A DNA stretch of 7,782 nt from Candidatus Martarchaeota archaeon. Its GTDB lineage: Archaea; Micrarchaeota; Micrarchaeia; Micrarchaeales; Micrarchaeaceae. A program made the translations under genes and the position numbers. Each line of letters starts with the position of its first letter. Position 1 is the stretch's first letter. Location: assembly GCA_023485745.1 (NCBI GenBank), contig JAMCZL010000016.1, positions 1 through 7,782 of the forward strand. Reading direction: 5' to 3'. Shown here one piece after another: positions 5,019 through 7,782 of the stretch. The notes under the pieces are model-generated. The model made no database searches, was not told the DNA's origin, and saw nothing but the letters and a program-made list of their open reading frames with translations.

Positions 5019-5624
5019 ATGGTTAAGCCCTTTTTGTTTGTAACCGGGACTCCTGGCGTAGGGAAGAGCTACTGCTCAGCCAGGCTAGGAAAGGCATTCA
5101 AGGGCATAAGAATAATAGAGATAAACGATGTGGCAGAGCGCTACCGCACTTATTCTGGGAAAGATGAATACGGCTCGCGGATAGTGAGGCTGAGAGAGCT
5201 GCGCATGCGGGTTATGCAGGAGATAGACAGGGCAGGAGGAATAACTGTAGTTGTAGGCCATCTTGCCCCAGAACTTGGCATAAGGACGCATTTTGCAATA
5301 GTGAAGAGGGAAAGCCTGAAAAAACTGGCTGCAAGACTTAAAAAAAGAGGTTATGCTAAGGGCAAGATAAGGGAGAACCTTATAGCAGAGGCATTCGACT
5401 ATTGTGGAGAAAAGATAACCAAGTTTGCAGATTTCACATGCGAGGTTGACACTTCCAGGCAGTTTGACCTTGTGGCAAAGAGCATTATGGAGCATCATGC
5501 AGGAAAGAAGGCGCATGGGGTAGAGAGCAGCGCCGCAATTAGAAGGTTTTGCAATGGCGAGAGCAAGTACAAGCTTGAGGAACTTGCAGAGATGGCGCGC
5601 TCAGGAAATGAATTCGGTTTCTGA
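5019..5624 (+). CDS. fap7: Fap7/AK6-type adenylate kinase-like NTPase
   Basis: Archaeal member of the Fap7/hCINAP (adenylate kinase 6) family. In yeast and archaea these proteins bind ribosomal protein S11 (uS11) and act in late small-subunit maturation, with ATPase and weak adenylate kinase activity. Seen: P-loop GTPGVGKS (10-17); IEINDVAERY (34-42, acidic-aromatic strand as in the family); VVVGHLAPEL (77-86), the Walker B-like strand with the conserved His; and the LID segment LKKRGYAKGKIRENLIAEA (107-125) with the family pattern R-x-Y-x3-KI-x-EN-x2-AE. At 201 residues it is somewhat longer than common archaeal homologues; the extra is a charged C-terminal tail (about 167-201). The ATG has only a weak ribosome site (GAG), so translation may be coupled to the upstream gene ten bases away. 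Its stop lies nine bases from the convergent cca stop. Confidence 0.9.
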   Translation: MVKPFLFVTGTPGVGKSYCSARLGKAFKGIRIIEINDVAERYRTYSGKDEYGSRIVRLRELRMRVMQEIDRAGGITVVVGHLAPELGIRTHFAIVKRESLKKLAARLKKRGYAKGKIRENLIAEAFDYCGEKITKFADFTCEVDTSRQFDLVAKSIMEHHAGKKAHGVESSAAIRRFCNGESKYKLEELAEMARSGNEFGF

Positions 5625-5633
5625 GTTGCAGCG

Positions 5634-7055
5634 CTATATTGTCATTTTGCGGATGTAGGCGCGATATACCAGCTTTGCGCATGCCTCTGGTATTTCTTTG
5701 CCGTACAGCACAGTGGATTTTTTCTTTATATACGAGGGAAACTTGAAGGATTTCGAATTCAGCGCCGCCCTTATCGCCTCTTCCGGCGTTTTGTATCTTG
5801 CTTCCTCCAATGCGAAGATCCTTTCGCCGTCGAACGAGACGTTGTCCATCTCCTTGTTGACGTGCTTCTTATAGAATACTATGGAGTCTTCATGCATGAA
5901 TCCGGGCGGGCCACGAACCAGTTCTATGGACGAGCTTTGCCTGTCCATAAAGAACGCGATTACGCCGTCGCCGTCGCCCATTTCTTGCAGGGTTATTACA
6001 GGCTTGAAGGAATATGATTCAAGGAAGTGTACCATCTGGCCCGAAAGTTTTACTATCTGGGGCCACAGCGTGTCGTCCGATATCTTGGGCAGGCGCATAC
6101 GCAACGCGTATATTTTCAGCCCCGTGGCTTTTTCGATGGATTCAAGCCTCCTGAAAGAGTCGTCATCGGAGAATCCGTACCTGCTTATAACTTTGGCCGA
6201 CTGCTCCTCTAGGATCCTGTATGAAACCAGTGATGCGCGGAGCAGGGACTCGTCGGACACGCTGGCTGCCACATTCCTGTCGGGATCGGTAGGATCTATA
6301 ACTATAAAATTGCTCCTGAAGCGCTGGCTTGCCTCCTTTGCAGACTCTGAGTTTGACACGCTCTTTGACAATGGCTCTATAAGGCATGGCCTTTTTACCG
6401 AAGCAAAAAACTCAAGAGTCTTCGTTATGTCACCAAAAGTGTGCACCAGGAGTTCGCATAGATAGCCGGAAAATCCTCTGACACGGGCCTCTGCGCCGTA
6501 TATGTTGTGCTCCCTGAGTATGTACTTTAGCAGGCGGACATGGTCCTTCTGCGCTTCGCTTAGGTTGGCCATCACGAACTGATTATGGAGCTGGGTGCGG
6601 TCAACTGCAGTTGCCATTTCTGACGAATCCCTTATTTTGAAGGCAGGAACAATATCGGCCTTTATCTCGAACTTTTCCGAAATGAGCTTCAGATAAGGGT
6701 GCTCCGCGTAGTTTATCACAAAGGATTCGCCATGGCTGCGGCGCACCACCTTCTTTGCCAGCTCTATGGCCTTTCTCTCCATTTCCCTTTCTGCAGTGCC
6801 TTTTGGAAACAGCATGAATATATCTATGTCTGAAGTGCCGCGTATTTGCGTGCCCCTTGCGACGGACCCTGCAAGTATTATCTCGACATTGCGCGGAACG
6901 ACCTTCCGCAGCCTGCCCATCAGTTCGTTTGAATATTCGTTGAGGGCAGCAATCTCCTCTGCGGTTGGGCGTATCTCTTCAAGTATGCCTTTAAATACAA
7001 GGTTTAGCTTCTGGTACCCGCCTGCCTTCCGATACCTTGCAGATTTGGATTTCAT
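5634..7055 (-). CDS. cca: CCA-adding enzyme (archaeal class I tRNA nucleotidyltransferase)
   Basis: Adds or repairs the 3' CCA of tRNA from CTP and ATP without a nucleic-acid template; essential where tRNA genes lack CCA, as the tRNA-Leu here does. The 473 residues are slightly longer than usual (about 440-460). Seen: nucleotidyltransferase motif GSVARGT (63-69) with DID (Asp76, Asp78) and third carboxylate Asp134 in ADIVPAF; AVDRTQLHNQF (150-160), which matches the family's AVDRTPLHT; LLKYIL (175-180), YGAE (186-189) and FSGYLCELL (195-203) of the central and neck domains; then the tail and body domains with MHEDS and a basic C-terminus. All catalytic residues are present. ATG at 7055 has no good ribosome site, but the TATA-like box at 7075-7084 predicts transcription starting at the ATG, so the mRNA is probably leaderless. 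Convergent with the kinase gene, nine bases between stops. Confidence 0.97.
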   Translation of the reverse strand: MKSKSARYRKAGGYQKLNLVFKGILEEIRPTAEEIAALNEYSNELMGRLRKVVPRNVEIILAGSVARGTQIRGTSDIDIFMLFPKGTAEREMERKAIELAKKVVRRSHGESFVINYAEHPYLKLISEKFEIKADIVPAFKIRDSSEMATAVDRTQLHNQFVMANLSEAQKDHVRLLKYILREHNIYGAEARVRGFSGYLCELLVHTFGDITKTLEFFASVKRPCLIEPLSKSVSNSESAKEASQRFRSNFIVIDPTDPDRNVAASVSDESLLRASLVSYRILEEQSAKVISRYGFSDDDSFRRLESIEKATGLKIYALRMRLPKISDDTLWPQIVKLSGQMVHFLESYSFKPVITLQEMGDGDGVIAFFMDRQSSSIELVRGPPGFMHEDSIVFYKKHVNKEMDNVSFDGERIFALEEARYKTPEEAIRAALNSKSFKFPSYIKKKSTVLYGKEIPEACAKLVYRAYIRKMTI

Positions 7056-7074
7056 GGTTACACATCAGACAATA

Positions 7075-7084
7075 GAATTTAATT
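7075..7084 (-). promoter_or_regulatory. TATA-like box of cca, leaderless spacing
   Basis: Minus strand AATTAAATTC, centred about 25 bases before the ATG at 7055, so initiation would coincide with the start codon; this fits the absence of a GGTGA site. The rest of the 122-base divergent gap holds AT runs on the plus strand (7116-7140), the likeliest promoter of the J-protein gene. Confidence 0.45.
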
Positions 7085-7177
7085 GATAAAGGATTTAGTT
7101 ATTTGTGCGCATAGTCAAAAATAGTTTTGTGAAATATTGCGGTTTTCCAGCACAGTTTGGCTTTGCGGAGTGGGCAG

Positions 7178-7782
7178 GTGGCTTTGGCAGATTACGAAAA
7201 TGGTGAAAAGCGTGAAAGCAGAGTTGGCACGCTTAAGAGATTCATGATTAACAGGCTTGTCCGAAAGTCTGCAGCAATAGATGACAAGGTAGAGAAAATG
7301 GTCAGGGAATTTGAGTCGGCTCAGAAGAGCAGGGGCGATGAGGAGATTAAAAAATATTTTGAGGTTCTCGGGATAAGACCCACCAAAGACAGGAACGCCG
7401 TGAGAAATGCATACAGATCAATGGCAAAGAAATACCATCCTGACGTTTCCAAGAGCATAGGCTCTGAAGAGATGATGAAAAGGATAAACGAGGCGTACAA
7501 GGCCATCTCTTCGGAAAGGGCAGTAGTTAGAATGGAGCTCGATGAGGATGCGGCCTCAATAAGGATTGAGAACAGATTCCTGAACCTGTACGAGCAGGCC
7601 AGGCAGTACGACTACGAGATTTTTCTAGGAAAGTTCAGGGTGATAAGCAGCAGAAACGAACTTTACGGCATAGTCGGCGAGTTCACAGACTGGAAAGCAA
7701 GGATAGACAGGGTAGAAAGGGCCCTGTTCGGAAAGTTCAGAAGCGCAATGAAGGACCTGGAAAAGGTGAATATGCGCATAGA
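7178..7782 (+). CDS. J-domain (DnaJ-like) protein, C-terminus outside window
   Basis: Co-chaperone family that stimulates Hsp70 (DnaK) ATPase through the J-domain. Seen: a 56-residue charged N-terminal segment, then IKKYFEVLGI (57-66), helix AVRNAYRSMAKKY (74-86), the diagnostic HPD at 87-89, and RINEAYKAISS (about 101-111), i.e. helices I-IV of a full J-domain. What follows, to residue 201 at the window edge, is charged and helical (FLNLYEQARQYDYEIFLGKF, ARIDRVERALFGKF) with no Gly/Phe region and no zinc-finger CxxCxGxG repeats, so it is not a classical DnaJ but a J-domain protein with its own adaptor region. Start: GTG at 7178 with GGAG at 7167-7170; TTG at 7184 is an alternative; the frame is open back to a stop at about 7127, with no in-frame ATG before residue 23. 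No dnaK or grpE is in view. Confidence 0.82.
   Translation, partial: MALADYENGEKRESRVGTLKRFMINRLVRKSAAIDDKVEKMVREFESAQKSRGDEEIKKYFEVLGIRPTKDRNAVRNAYRSMAKKYHPDVSKSIGSEEMMKRINEAYKAISSERAVVRMELDEDAASIRIENRFLNLYEQARQYDYEIFLGKFRVISSRNELYGIVGEFTDWKARIDRVERALFGKFRSAMKDLEKVNMRI

Noticed and set aside
5085..5516. Minus-strand ORF of 143 codons
   Set aside because: Antisense to the P-loop kinase, whose motifs are unambiguous.
5881..6465. Plus-strand ORF of 194 codons
   Set aside because: Antisense to cca over its central and C-terminal part; Ser-rich peptide without family resemblance.
1..7782. Mobile element, CRISPR array or phage genes
   Set aside because: No transposase or integrase, no terminal or regularly spaced repeats, and codon use looks uniform across genes.

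Overview
The window reads as a piece of an archaeal chromosome. The evidence is an archaeal-type (class I) CCA-adding enzyme, a single-copy-style Trm1, a DUF357 protein and a Fap7/AK6-type kinase. Further support comes from AT-rich TATA-like boxes about 26 bases before likely transcript starts, Shine-Dalgarno sites of the GGTGA type, and a tRNA gene that does not encode its CCA end. The gene content and the odd tRNA would suit a small-genome lineage such as Micrarchaeota (ARMAN) or another DPANN group, but that placement is inference. I see no mobile element, CRISPR array or rRNA.

Layout from left to right. On the minus strand, 1-1214 is the N-terminal 404 residues of an arginine deiminase whose C-terminus, with the expected catalytic cysteine, lies outside the window. 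A 216-base gap holds its promoter, a TATA-plus-hairpin element and the tRNA promoter. At 1431-1528 (+) lies tRNA-Leu(CAA), complete in every arm but with 13 extra bases inside the T-loop. It is followed within 28 bases by a C39-like papain-fold protein (1557-2237, +) with serine where the catalytic cysteine is expected. After a T-rich terminator and a short segment with strong folding potential come minus-strand genes: a small protein with two four-cysteine zinc sites (2372-2791), and a DUF357-trm1 pair (4296 down to 2929) joined stop-to-start. A divergent promoter region then leads to a plus-strand pair, an unrecognised 199-residue protein (4409-5008) and the Fap7-like kinase (5019-5624). This pair converges with cca (7055-5634, minus). 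A second divergent promoter region leads to a J-domain protein (7178 to the window end, +).

How the parts fit. Three features concern tRNA maturation: the tRNA-Leu has G26 (the Trm1 target) and lacks CCA (the Cca substrate), and both enzymes are encoded within 6 kb. The Fap7-like kinase points to small-subunit ribosome assembly, the J-protein to chaperone work, and arginine deiminase to arginine catabolism for ATP. The most unusual item is the T-loop insertion in the tRNA: a palindromic AT-rich 13-mer that must be spliced out, or the tRNA is defective, and which shows no textbook bulge-helix-bulge.
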